Shown here one piece after another: positions 45,574 through 56,328 of a DNA stretch of 64,000 bases (position 1 is its first letter; every line of letters begins with the position of its first letter). The position numbers and the translations under genes are program-made. The notes below the pieces were generated by a model that saw nothing but the letters and a program-made list of their open reading frames with translations, ran no database searches and was not told the DNA's origin. Source of the stretch: Nematostella vectensis (lineage: Eukaryota; Cnidaria; Anthozoa; Actiniaria; Edwardsiidae); the NCBI RefSeq assembly GCF_932526225.1, contig NC_064044.1, positions 15,439,453 to 15,503,452 of the forward strand, read 5' to 3'.

Positions 45574-47180
45574 CTACGCGGCTAAGGATCTTTCTCTTGG
45601 TCCATGGACCCTTCTCTTTTCCGTCTGAAGTGCTGTGAGATTGCTTCTGTACTTTAAACCGCAACACATCAGTCTTACTGTCCCACGCGATTCCAAGGAC
45701 TTTCTCTCTTTGTGTTCTGTCTTAAACAGGCTAGCTCGGCGGCGTCGTCGTCCTTTGCACTTCGGCTCGTCGTCCATTTCTTTACATGAAATCCACCGTT
45801 CTGAAGCACTTTGTCCAGGTCTTTTACCAGTTTTTGCACCTTACCTGGTGTTTCTTCTGAGTGACAGATGTCGTCCATGTACGTGTCTTCCTTTAGCACT
45901 TTGGCCGCTTCTGGGTACTCCTTCTCGCCTTCTTCAGCTGTTTTTCGTAGCGCGATTTGGGCCATCGCGGGTGCTGGTTTGTCTCCGAACGTGAGGACCG
46001 TCTTAACAAATACATCTGGCGGTCTTTCTGTCTCCAGATTTCTCCATAAGTAACGATGTACGTGCTGGTCTGCTTTCGGGATTAGTATTCTATGGTACAT
46101 CTTTGACAGGTCACCGATCACCGCACATTGCCCCTCCCGGAATCTTAAAAGTACACCGAACAGGTCGTTCAGTAAGCCCGGTCCCTTCATCCAGTAGTTG
46201 TTCAATGCATGCCCTTGGTAGGTTGCTGACATGTTAAACACAATCCTCAGGGGGGTGCTGTCACTCTCTGGCCGTGCCAGCCCGTGATGGCTGATATAAT
46301 GCACTGGTCCCTGGTAACTTTTAACTTCTTCTTCTGTTAGCTTCCTTGCGAAATTCATCTCACACATTTCTTCCATTTGCTTGTTATAGGTGACATCGTG
46401 ATCCGGGTTTTTTAACAGACGCCTTTCTGTCGCTTCCAACCTTTTTACTGCAGCTGGTTTGTTGTCTGGGAGCTGACTCGGATCCTTTTTCCAGGGGTAC
46501 GGGATTTCCCATTGATTTCCAACTTTTCTGCACGAGTTACTAATCACTTCCGTCTCTTCTCGTTCCACTTGACTCAGCTTTTCAGCCTCACAGACGCACG
46601 GTTTGACTTCAACTCCCATTGACTCCGTTTTCCAGAATGTCGCTAGGTCCAGCTGTGGCGCAAGAGCCACGTGGTACACTTGACTGGCTCCCTCCATGTC
46701 GGCTGCACTGCCTCCAAATACTACCCATCCCAAAGGCGTATTGCGCGCTACGAGCTTGTCTGATTGTTTCGATGGTCCCGTGTGTAGCTGGGCATGGTCA
46801 ATTCCGATAAGCAGATCTACACGGCCTTTTCCACGGCGAATTCGTACATTTTCCAGACCCAAGTTCTTTGCAATGCTTTTCATTTCTACCGCCTTCACGT
46901 CGTCGCTGATTTTGTCGATGCCGATAGCTTTTACTGTGTATGTCTTGCTGCTTCCATTGGAACAAACAGGAACTTTATAAACCTTCGTTTTCATACTCTC
47001 GTCTTCTCCCCCTACTTTGGTGATAGTGATGTATGTATCCTTTCCGATTAAGCCTAGTAAATCTGCGGTGTCATTCCTTATTAGACTTATTTGTGCTCCG
47101 GTATCTAGCAGAACGTTAGCTTGCTTTTGTAGGCCGTTCTTACCGTGGATGTTCGCTGTCAACACTGGTAGGATGACGCT
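45574..47180 (-). pseudogene. BEL/Pao protease and reverse transcriptase region
   Basis: The frame 47165-45675 carries the aspartic protease site (NVLLDTGAQISLIRND), a long linker, and the reverse transcriptase with VIGDLSKMYHRILIP (motif A) and EDTYMDDICHS (the YxDD box). It then breaks near 45700 into another frame before RNase H. The PR and RT catalytic signatures are intact. Confidence 0.88.
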
Positions 47181-47335
47181 TGTATTTATAATAATAATTA
47201 TAATATAATTTAATATAGCATTATAAAAATCTCAATGCTTTACAAACATCCTACTCTATTCTACTCAATAATTTCGCTAAAAACTCTATCTTACACATAT
47301 TTAACTGATGTATATATATATATATATTTTCGCTT
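47181..47335. repeat. AT-rich insertion within the BEL element
   Basis: An AT-rich stretch of about 150 bp (ataataataattataata ... gtatatatatatatatat) interrupts the region between the zinc knuckles and the protease. It is flanked by simple repeats and is probably a short inserted repeat. Confidence 0.45.
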
Positions 47336-48759
47336 TCAAGAGCCATTCCGACGCTTACAGGAATTGTCTTGTGTAGCAAGGGATGATGAAATGCCTGGCA
47401 ATGTTCGCCGTTTTCGGACTTGTTGCATACTTTTTTCCTGCTACAGGTGGAAGCTTTGTGATTGCGGCCGGCTACTTTCAGGCAACTGAAGCACACGTGA
47501 TTTTTTTAGGCTGTTTTCATGCGCTTTTCATATGTCAGTGCCGCAAACTTTGGACATTGGTCTGGCCAGTGCTCTGAATTTTTGCAGTGCCAACATTTAA
47601 ATGGGGGTTTTCCTTGAACTGATAAACTCCTCCTCGGTGTGTAGTATTGCCGCTGCGTACCGCTGCGGTGGCTCTCATTCTTGACTTCATCTCCGACGTC
47701 ATCCACTGTAACAGCCCTTCGAGAGTCGTTTTTTTATCACGCTCGAGCTCACGCGACCATACTTTCCGATCATCAGCACTCATCTTGCGCTCAATAACAG
47801 ACAACATGTGACTGTTGTCCAGGTCCCCCGAGAGACCAACTTTCTTCAGTGTGTTGTACGATCGCCTTACGAGGTGTACAAGCTCACAGAAGCGCGGATC
47901 TTCTCCGTCTTGCAACGCTTTAAATTTACTGATATCTTGTGTCACGCTATCTGAAACAACAGGGAGGTCTCCATAAATAGCGTCCAGGTACTCCCAAGCT
48001 GCGTCATAATCCGTCCCTATGCCTTTAATTAGCTCGAGTGGTTTATCTGTTAAACTTGCGTGTCATTGCATCGCGTTTCATATACCTCTTGTCGATAATA
48101 TGATTCCAATATGACTTTAAAATGACATATTCCTTTACATCCCCTGAAAATTTAGGAAGCTTAGGTTTCTCCGTTTTGAAACTACACGTCAAAGTTGTGT
48201 TGCGTGTTGATCCCCTGTGTTGCGTGTTGATCCTGTGTACCGCCCGTGGTTTCTGCTGTAATTGTCTCTTCAACGCTACTTGTACTAGCCTTGTTTGTGA
48301 TCTGGTGCTTGTCAACGTCAATTTGTTCTTCTGTGTTTGCCGTACCGGATATTCCGATCATTCCATTCATACTTTTACTTTGGTCTGGTTTTTCTGTTGA
48401 AATGCTTCCAACTTCAACCCCAACAGATTTAGGCCCTTTCCCCTTATTTATACTAGCATTTGAATAAAGAAACTTTAGCGCGGAATTCTATTTCCATAAA
48501 ATCTTTCTGGCAGCTTCCTAACCACTCCTTCCTGTTCAAACTGTTCCTCGCTTTTGATAAGCTTTACATATTGATCGTGCGTATCTACCAACTGTTCGAA
48601 ACATTCCTGATATTTTACGAGGGCGTTACTTACTTCTGGCCCAGGTCGATTTCCAACTATTACGTTATTTACAGCCTTCCCTTGTCGTGTTAGCGATGCT
48701 TTCGCAGTCCTGCGATCTATCTTCAGCTGTTTCAACTCCTCTTCAGTAGTCATGTTCAA
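47336..48759 (-). pseudogene. BEL/Pao gag region, frameshifted
   Basis: Starts MNMTTEEELKQLKIDRRTAK at 48759 (Pao Gag N-terminus) and continues with KLPKFSGDVKEYVILKSYWN (DUF1759-type block) and SKFKALQDGEDPRFCELVHL. The zinc knuckles are CWHCKNSEHWPDQC (about 47600) and CFSCLKVAGRNHKASTC (about 47490). Frames change at about 48475, 48043 and 47535. Confidence 0.82.
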
Positions 48760-48793
48760 ATCTTCTGATTCCTTCTGACATCAATCCTTCTCG

Positions 48794-48855
48794 TTACCAA
48801 TAGGAGAGCCAAGAAATCGAATGTAATTTACCAATAGGAGAGCCAAGAAATCGAA
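48794..48855. repeat. 34-bp duplication next to the 5' LTR
   Basis: ttaccaataggagagccaag aaatcgaatgtaat is present twice in tandem immediately inside the 5' LTR, where the primer binding site would be. The second copy runs into the LTR terminus. Confidence 0.85.
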
Positions 48856-49230
48856 TGTAATGCGTTAGGTTCCCGTGAGGATTTCGCCACAAACCGTATA
48901 ACAATCCAACGATGTGTAAAGATATATTTATTCGATCTAGAATGAATGAAAGTTATTTGATTTACATTGATTGCATGGAATCAAAGCTTATTTACAGTTA
49001 TTCAAACTCACAAATTAACTTACTTCTGTGGCGTATCCGATCGTGTTTTCTGATTCTCAAAGTCCTGGTTAGCTGTAGGTTTTGTAATCGTACTGGTTAG
49101 ATGTATTTCAGAGTTCCGATCTCGGTTACTGTTGATCTGACTGATTTACAATGGATTATAATCACGTGGTTGAAATCGATATTAACGAAACTGTCACTTG
49201 TCACTTATGTAATAGATTTATGCCGAAACA
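48856..49230 (-). repeat. BEL/Pao 5' LTR
   Basis: First LTR of the minus-strand element. Begins TGTTTCGGC at 49230 and ends CGCATTACA at 48856. Nearly identical to 43484-43856. Confidence 0.93.
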
Positions 49231-51226
49231 ACCACCGCTGCCTTGAGAAAGGGTATCGTCATTGCTATCATGAGTAGAGTCACTGTCCTCATCCATTTCA
49301 CATATCTCCAAGTCACTATCTCTGTATCACTATCCTCGCTGCTTTCATCAGTGGCCACACTTCCACCACTCTCATCACCTGAACTCTCACCCCAAGATAT
49401 ATCTTGATTTCCATGCAAATGGATCACTTTATGAGGAGAAAATTGTCTTGAATATAGGTGACAGTGCAGACTAGGTCCCTCGCTTGGCTCCAAGCAATGG
49501 ATCTTTGCTATACCAGGTACAGGCTTTGCCTCTAGAAAGCAATTATCAAGCCCAAGTTTGATGCTAGCTTTGATTATATCTGCCTTGAGGAAAAGATGAG
49601 TAGAGATGGCAGTACACAATGCATTAGCAACTTTGGCAGATTCCTCAGCATTCCCCACTGTTGGCACTTGTCTAGGTGACACTGCTGTCCACACGACCCT
49701 TTTGACAGTCCCTCCTAATCCATCGACTACCCCTTTTCCATGCGATGATGCGAAAAAATGCCAATTGATCTTGACGCCGTTTTGTTGCAGTGTTTGGTAA
49801 AAGTTTGCCATGTACCTGTTTTTAAATTGGGAGCTGGGACCATCTGAAAAGATATCAACACTTGCAACATGTGGGAACATCTCTTTGACCAAAGTATTAA
49901 TAGTATAGTCCATGAAGACTGCTATTGATTGCTTGTCATGGTTGTGGTCATCGGTGACTATAACATGGGAGTTACAGGTTGTGTCAGTGTTGGCTGAATC
50001 TTTTGCCCATATGGCTACTGTGAACAATGTCACCTGTTCTTGGCACCAATGCGCTGATTGGCTTTCATCCTGGTGCTGGCATGTGTAATTTTCTGAGAAA
50101 TCTACTTGTACAACTGCTTCATTTTCATTTAAGTTGGCAATACTGTCTTCAAAAAAGGCTGATTGCTTCCTCTTGATGAACACATGCTCTAAAAAGCTAG
50201 GGATTTTCTTACTCAGACAATCTAGAGCCTCTTATACAGTTCCCTCCTTGATTGTTTTCTGCATTTTTGTTACAGTTTTAGGCTTGCCCTGTTTTGTGTC
50301 TATAGTGTTAGTAACCCTTTCCCATTGACTCCACTTTACAACATCATCTAAAGGGGCATCTTCTTTAATGCCATCCAGCCAGTTGGGACAGTCGACACAT
50401 TTCCCCATCATGCAATCCTCTTTGCCACTGTCACAAACAAATTGGTCGACAAATGATCCAGAATATGCTGGAAAGCTGGAAAGCTCCTTACTGAGGCAAT
50501 CACAAAGACACATTCTCATGGTGCATGCAAAGACAGACTTCTCTTGGCATTGAGGACTGCAGCAAAACATTAACTGGCCGCAGTGAGCTAAATTTACTGA
50601 GACCTATCTTTATACTAGGATGCTCTTTCTGAAACAATCCAAATGTTTCTTTTAAAGACAATATCAAATTTCTCTTTTGAAGTTTGGATTTCTTGCCATC
50701 CTTTCTGACGATTACAAATTCACATCGTCCTGGGGCCTGACGGGAGATTTAGTCCAGAAAATAGAACTTCTTTACGCTTTTAACTGTAAATTTATCGATT
50801 TTGTTGTTGCCTGAACTGCATGATTTCTGCTCTTTCGGTGACAAACCAGCAGATTATCCAGGTTTTTAAACAACTGCACTTCTTTTTCTAGGGCTGTGTG
50901 GGAGATGTGGTGTCACCTTGTGAACTGCTTTTCCTAATGCTTGGGGGTCTTGTAAGCAGCCTTGATGTCATTTACATTATGCTGAACTGGAGTAGAAATT
51001 CCTTTGGCAGCTTGCCTTTTCAATAATCGATGTAACCTCACTCTCTTTCTGCCTTTGAGTCCACTGGAGGCCAAAAGGCAGAGAATCAAAGTCTTTTTTC
51101 GACTCTCGCATTACCTTTGCCTATCTTTAGCTTTATACGCTGCAGATTTAGCTGGATTTGCTCTATTTTTTTCCTGTACTTTCGGTTTCTTTCTGCTTCA
51201 CTAAGGAATTTTTTTAATGGATTCAT
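49231..51226 (-). CDS. DDE-like transposase (Cc8L18.2-like), N-terminal part
   Basis: The gene starts at the ATG at 51226 (MNPLKKFLSEAERNRKYR, a basic Arg/Lys-rich start). After small frame changes it continues with SPRKRSAVV, KSVKKFYFLD-stop-ISRQAPG, KEHPSIKIGLSKFSSLRPVN and a Cys-rich segment (VFACTMRMCLCDCL ... CMMGKCVDCPNW). The intact 322-residue frame 50183-49218 has the core: VVQVDFSENYTCQHQDESQS (first acidic site), VDIFSDGPSSQFKNRYM (second) and WHFFASSHGKGVVDGLGGTV. These blocks are the hallmark of a widespread metazoan family often annotated Cc8L18.2-like. Reading through the BEL insertion site links it to the protease at 42520-43478. It has few stops but several shifts, so it is probably recently dead or mis-assembled. 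Confidence 0.75.
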
Positions 51227-51449
51227 TTTGAGTGAACAAACATGTGCTTAAGCAATGGCATCCAAAATAGTCTGGTCAGGAGTATTCCCCTGAGTACCAT
51301 GCTCAGGTGCATGAGCAAAAGGTCAGAACTGCTGAACACAAATGTGGCTGTCATTTATGATAACTAAATGCTCCAATTGTATCACATATTCTTTAGCTAA
51401 AGCTGTAAAAGTAAACAGATCGCCAAATTTTGGTTAAAACTCACATGCT

Positions 51450-51857
51450 TTCACGTCCGTGACATTCATTGTAACGTCCGTGACAACACTTAACAAAAGC
51501 TGCTGAATTAGTGATAACAAAAATGAAATAAATAACTTTATAGTTAGCAAGCATGTTACCCAGGCTAGACACTTCTGAGGTGTTTTTTTTATAAAAAAAA
51601 GATTGAAATTTCACAGGAATCGAGGTTTTATCTGAATGTAATAGAATATTGGTTGTTTTCATGTAACGTCCGTGACATTAATTGTCCTGCCTATTTTTCT
51701 GTCGCCAAAAAGGAAATTTCGGAAATCTCTACTACTCATGTAATACATTAATGCTGATCCATTCATGTTTTTAAGTATAGCCAAATAAATTGTGTTAAAA
51801 TATTTTTTTCATAAGGTTTAACATGGAAAATTGTGTCTGAATATAACGTCCGTGACG
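51450..51857. repeat. Right cluster of TGTAACGTCCGTGACA motifs
   Basis: Four copies in one orientation: 51450-51464 (TTCACGTCCGTGACA), 51470-51485 and 51662-51677 (both perfect TGTAACGTCCGTGACA) and 51843-51857 (ATAACGTCCGTGACG). They are inverted relative to the left cluster at 42128-42336, and both clusters lie just outside the DDE-Ulp1 gene. The motif is a near-palindrome, TGTnACGnnCGTnACA, as for a dimer binding site. Confidence 0.9.
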
Positions 51858-52244
51858 GTGGAATTGCCCATATATGACTTAGGACTATCGTTTAGATGAT
51901 TTATTCCTGCCATACGAATTTCATAATGTAGTTCAGCATTGTTGAAGATATGTGAGCTAAAGCTTTTAAACCAGTCAAAGCCAATTTGCAGGATTATATT
52001 TGCATGGGTAAACAAATTTGCTTACCATTATCCATGCCTCCTTTCAGGCTTCAAAATACGTAGCTTCCTTGGTTAGCATTTGAATACACTACATAATTAT
52101 ATTAGCCATCAAGTTAATTCTTTCTTAGTTTAAATTGTTTTGACATTTTATAAGAGAGGTAAGAAGCATTAACTCTTTGACAAAAAAGTCCAAAGTGGTA
52201 CTTGAAATCAATGGCAATTTTGTAAAACATCGAAGTTCTCAGCT
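51858..52244. other. AT-rich spacer
   Basis: No gene. The outer right end of the DDE-Ulp1 element should lie here or beyond, but I could not identify a terminal inverted repeat. Confidence 0.4.
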
Positions 52245-53198
52245 TTACAGTTGCATTAATCTCTTTTTGGGAAACCTAGAGGGAGCACGGCAACTCTTTT
52301 TGCATGTTTGCATTTGGCCAATCGACATTTCTGTCTGATCATTATCATTGCTACAAGGCTGACTCATCATGGCTTTCAAAGTTTTGTCATTACCAGTGCA
52401 GCATTCAGCATCAAGTATAAGTTGAGAATCATCACATACAGTCAAGGGTTCATTCATAACGTGTGGGGATTTATTTGTGTTTTGACCCACCTTGGGTTTA
52501 TTGTTTGACCACCGTAATAGGCATTGGGTTAATGTGGATACCCACCATGGGGTTAGTTTGGATACCCACGATGGGGTTAGTTTACTACCTGGTATGATAG
52601 GCATTGGGTTAGTTTGTTCACCCACAATGGGGTTGATTTGTTTACCCAAAATAGGGTTGATTTGTTTGCCTACAATGGGATTGATTTGTTTTCCCGCAAT
52701 AGGGTTGATTTGTTTACCAACAATGGGGTTGATTTGTTTACCAACAATGGGGTTGATTTGTTCACCCACAATGGGGTTGATTTGTTCACCCACAATGGGG
52801 TTGATTTGTTCACCCACAATGGGGTTGATTTGTTCACCCACAATGGGGTTGATTTGTTCACCCACAATGGGGTTGATTTGTTCACCCACAATGGGGTTGA
52901 TTTGTTTGCCCACAATGGGGCTGATTTGTTTGCCCGCAATGGGGCTGATTTGATCGCCCGCAATGGGGCTGATTTGATCGCCCGCAATGGGGCTGATTTG
53001 ATCGCCCGCAATGGGGCTGATTTGATCGCCCGCAATGGGGCTGATTTGATCGCCCGCAATGGGGCTGATTTGATCGCCCGCAATGGGGCTGATTTGATCG
53101 CCCGCAATGGGGCTGATTTGATCGCCCGCAATGGGGCTGATTTGATCGCCCGCAATGGGGCTGATTTGATCGCCCGCAATGGGGCTGATTTGTTGCAC
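52245..53198 (-). CDS. Repeat protein frame with 8-residue units
   Basis: The minus-strand frame encodes about 27 tandem octapeptides (QISPIAGD changing to QINPIVGE and QINPIVGK). A nonrepetitive tail of about 100 residues follows (VCDDSQLILDAECC, MSIGQMQTCKKSCRAPSRFP, KKRLMQL, stop). The tail looks like a genuine C-terminus, and units of 24 bp keep the frame. On the other hand the opposite strand and another frame are open too, and no start or upstream exon is visible. It may be a real C-terminal exon or a minisatellite reading into chance sequence. Confidence 0.4.
   Translation of the reverse strand: MQQISPIAGDQISPIAGDQISPIAGDQISPIAGDQISPIAGDQISPIAGDQISPIAGDQISPIAGDQISPIAGDQISPIAGDQISPIAGKQISPIVGKQINPIVGEQINPIVGEQINPIVGEQINPIVGEQINPIVGEQINPIVGEQINPIVGKQINPIVGKQINPIAGKQINPIVGKQINPILGKQINPIVGEQTNPMPIIPGSKLTPSWVSKLTPWWVSTLTQCLLRWSNNKPKVGQNTNKSPHVMNEPLTVCDDSQLILDAECCTGNDKTLKAMMSQPCSNDNDQTEMSIGQMQTCKKSCRAPSRFPKKRLMQL
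52530..53188. repeat. 24-bp minisatellite, about 27 copies
   Basis: The unit is ttgatcgcccgcaatggggctgat (perfect in the right-hand third), grading leftwards into ttgttcacccacaatggggttgat and then more diverged copies. Homogenisation is strongest at 52940-53188, which suggests expansion at that end. Confidence 0.96.
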
Positions 53199-53640
53199 GA
53201 TGTGGTGAATACGAGGGCAAATATCAAATTTGCTATTGATTTAGCAGGATTTACTCTCCACGCAAATACGAAATCCGCGCACATGTTTGCACGATGTGGT
53301 GAATACGAGGGCAAATATCAAATTTGCTATTGATTTAGCAGGATTTACTCTCCACGCAAATACGAAATCCGCGCACATGTTTGCACGATGTGGTGAATAC
53401 GAGGGCAAATATCAAATTTGCTATTGATTTAGCAGGATTTACTCTCCACGCAAATACGAAATCCGCGCACATGTTTGCACGATGTGGTGAATACGAGGGC
53501 AAATATCAAATTTGCTATTGATTAAGCAGGATTTACGCTCGATGCAAATATGAAATCCGCGCATGTGTTTGCACGATGTAGTGAATACGAGGGCGAATAT
53601 AAAATTTGCTACGGATTTAGCGGGATCGTATCACATTATT
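53189..53640. repeat. 94-bp tandem array, about 4.5 copies
   Basis: The unit begins ttgcacgatgtggtgaatac and contains tatcaaatttgctattgatt and aaatccgcgcacatgt. The first three copies are identical and the fourth diverges. It directly abuts the 24-bp array. Confidence 0.96.
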
Positions 53641-54670
53641 GCATTATAACAAATATCGTATTTGCAACAGATTGGTCAGGATCTACATGCTTCTTGTGCA
53701 ATTGTTCGAGACGGTAAACATTAGCTAAATGTATATAACATCCTGACCCATAATTTCAAACAATTTTTCAACAAGTTTTCCTATTTAAAGATAAAAAAAT
53801 GACAGATTTTGAGATATTGTTTTTGCTTGCCTTTTTGCATAGCAAAGTTACAATTCACTTTGAGTTTACAGTATGATCTCATTTTACGAATATTTAATAT
53901 CCTGCATTGTTTTAGGTGTAATGTCTGAAAATCTAAAAAAAACCCCTCATTATTCAATATTTGGTCACAATGGTAACTCAAATAGCAACAACTTACAATA
54001 TTTACAAAAAAAGTTCAATCCTTACTAGTGAAGATATATTCTTCAATTCATACCTTTGCACAAACAAAAACTGCCAAAACTAGGAAGATACTTGTGTATC
54101 TCGGCGTTTATTGATACAATAGGCCAACTTATCACATGATGACGAAGTACTTCCGATAACGCACATGAAATCTCGATGTGACAAAACTCTATGAATGACA
54201 AACCTAACTCGTGTTGCTAGCGTTTTAATTCGAAAATGATTAGCAATTTGTATTTCTGTGGATATTGCAATGAGACACTCATACTTGACAAACATATCAC
54301 AAACATCCACGTAAATATTTTGTGGATTTATCCAGCAGAGCTTGACTGTAGGCCCAGCTCTGGTCGCGAGGCCAATTCGGCAGGCAATGAACAACCAACT
54401 TAGAAGGGAAATCCGACTGTTTAATTAATACAAAGCATTCTGTCCAGTGCTTTGAATTTCAAAGTGAAGAAATTCTACCAAGCGTGGGTAAACGGCGGAA
54501 GTAACTATGACTGTCTTTGGGTGATGTAGCCAGATTCTCCTTCCAGTGGTATCCCCTGTGAGTAGCCGTTAGCCGAAACCAACAAATCTGGCACCGAGAA
54601 ATCGTGTAATTCACACTCGAAATTCCGAAGCGCAATTATTACACCTACCCAAGGAGCGAACTAACAGAAT
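53641..54670. other. Noncoding spacer
   Basis: Small open frames at 53781-53981 and 54080-54394 on the minus strand show no domain or splice context. A gene is not supported. Confidence 0.4.
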
Positions 54671-55268
54671 GTGCCTTAGTCGTGAAACCTTGGAAGATCT
54701 CAGAATAACTGGTAAGAAGTGTAGACATTCTGTGAAATTTAATTAGTCTATGGTGTTCTTCTTAATAATAATTTATACAATGATTGAATAGTACAGATCA
54801 TAAAGATCATGCGATGAGGCAGCATAAGGTCATTTTAGGAGAATTTGTGCATCATCAGTAAACAAACAAAAACACCTTGGTTTTCAGAACTCAATGAAGG
54901 CACGCAAATAATATTTTATTCTAAAGCCCCATTTCAGGGAGCATGCTTCCATGTTAGATGAGCTAGAGAACATGTTTGGGAAGATCCTTCTCAAGAACCA
55001 GGAGTTAAATTCCTACTGAGTGAAAAGTTCTGCCAGGACCCACTAGGGAAATATTTTGCAAAGCAAAGGAGGTGTGGTGGTGCGAGCGACAATCCAACAT
55101 ATGCTCAGTTCAGGCAAAACTACCTAGCCTTGCATGTTACAAATTCTGCTGTTATGGCTTCTGACAAAGGAATCTGCAGAGGGAACAGAGACTTGCAACG
55201 AAGGAAGAGACTCCAGCCTTCAGACAGCAACCCTTTGCCAAGGAAGCGTCGACTCCCCTTTGAGTAGT
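54671..55268 (+). pseudogene. P-element-like transposase C-terminus
   Basis: A short piece, MCLSRETLEDLRITG, ends at a good donor (ACTG|GTAAGA, about 54712). A second block at about 54975-55268 reads GVKFLLSEKFCQDPLGKYFA and CGGASDNPTYAQFRQNYLAL, ending in a basic tail (RRKRLQPSDSNPLPRKRRLP) and a stop at 55266. The pattern FLLSEKFxQDPLxxYFxxQR...GG.SDNP is the conserved end of P-element/THAP9-type transposases. The rest of the gene is absent, so it is a fragment. Confidence 0.75.
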
Positions 55269-55505
55269 CAATAAGCACAAAGTGTTTTCTTAGATCAGAT
55301 CATTTTGCAATTCTAACATTCTTTCAACCGTTATCTGGAATTCATTCATATCATTAAGCTTACAATAACAATTAAAAAAAGATAGTGGAAAAATATCTGC
55401 AAGTAGCGTACATTTTTTGGTAACAAATGTTTGTAAATAATCATGTTTGAATAACCAGCTGGAATAATGTTAGATTGAATTTTAATATAAACAACTATAA
55501 CCTAT

Positions 55506-56328
55506 CTGACGGAGTTAAAGACTTCGCTAACATGCACAAACACCAGGTTGAGCGGCCTGAGATCACGTTTTGCCGAATCAATAATCGCACGTAGCGTTAA
55601 TACATGCTGGGCAATACTGTTACCTCCTTTAAACCCCTTCTGGGCTTCGATCGTATTAACTGAGGTGTTGAGCCTGGTGGCCATAATCTTATGGAATAAA
55701 CGGATTACCGCCAACGCGATGATCAACGGCCGATGGTGCAATTCCGTTTCAGGGACAGTTTCCTTAGGCAGAAAGATTGTTCGTTCTGGGCAGAGTTGTT
55801 CCAGTTGTGTACCGGTCAACAGCCAGAGATTGAACTGGCTCCTGAGTTTCCCCAAACCCAGCTTACAAACGTCACCTGAATCAAATTTTGTGCATCTTAC
55901 ATTTTTTTCCCTTTCATAGTCCTATGCCACTATATTGGTATAATTTGATATATAGCTAACCTGGATGAACTTACCCCTCCTTTGATACAGGGAGCCAGAG
56001 AGGAGAAAGAGCTTAGAGAAAAAAAATGTCTTATAATTTACCTGAGCAGCTAGGTTGACCCTCATACCTAAAAATCTGTTGAGATACACATGCTCATGCG
56101 TCAACTTAGGAATCAGCCTCAGTCATGGGGCATTACGGTTGATGCCAACATCCCGTTCGTTGGGCACTTGTAAACCCTACTGAACTATAGTGTGCAAAAG
56201 GAAACTTAAGGCTTGAAAACAGCCCTCTAACCATCAATACCATCACATGGGTAGCTTTCTGAGGCTCGTGTAAACTGTCATAATAATAATATAATTAATA
56301 ACATTTATATAGTGCTTATACATCGCTG
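55506..56328 (-). mobile_element. R2-like LINE composite repeat, copy 1
   Basis: Matches 59348-60169 at near identity over about 820 bp. The minus strand encodes an RT fragment (TIFLPKETVPETELHHRPLI, IALAVIRLFHKIMATRLNTS, then NLVFVHVSEVFNSV) typical of R2/NeSL-type reverse transcriptase before the catalytic box. The other half is noncoding and ends in an AATA-rich tract with acatttatatagtgcttata. Here the copy continues past catcgctg into caaagcgcttcacaattc. Confidence 0.82.

Larger units (their letters stand above)
43484..49230 (-). mobile_element. BEL/Pao LTR retrotransposon, 5.7 kb
   Basis: Two LTRs of about 375 bp flank gag and pol frames in one orientation. A 5-bp target duplication, ACCAC, lies at 43479-43483 and 49231-49235. 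On the coding strand each LTR starts TG (TGTTTCGGC or TGATTCGGC) and ends in ACA. The LTRs differ at only about four sites, so insertion is fairly young. The element has frameshifts and lacks the integrase core, so it is not autonomous. It splits a DDE-Ulp1 transposon gene. Confidence 0.93.

Noticed and set aside
43538-49100. Two nearly identical 62-codon frames starting MCKDIFIRS at 43538 and 48912
   Set aside because: They lie inside the two LTRs of the BEL/Pao element and are repeat shadows, not genes.
52614-53333. Plus-strand 239-codon frame and minus-strand 214-codon frame over the 24-bp array
   Set aside because: Products of a stop-free 24-bp unit. Only the frame with a nonrepetitive C-terminal tail was kept, at low confidence.
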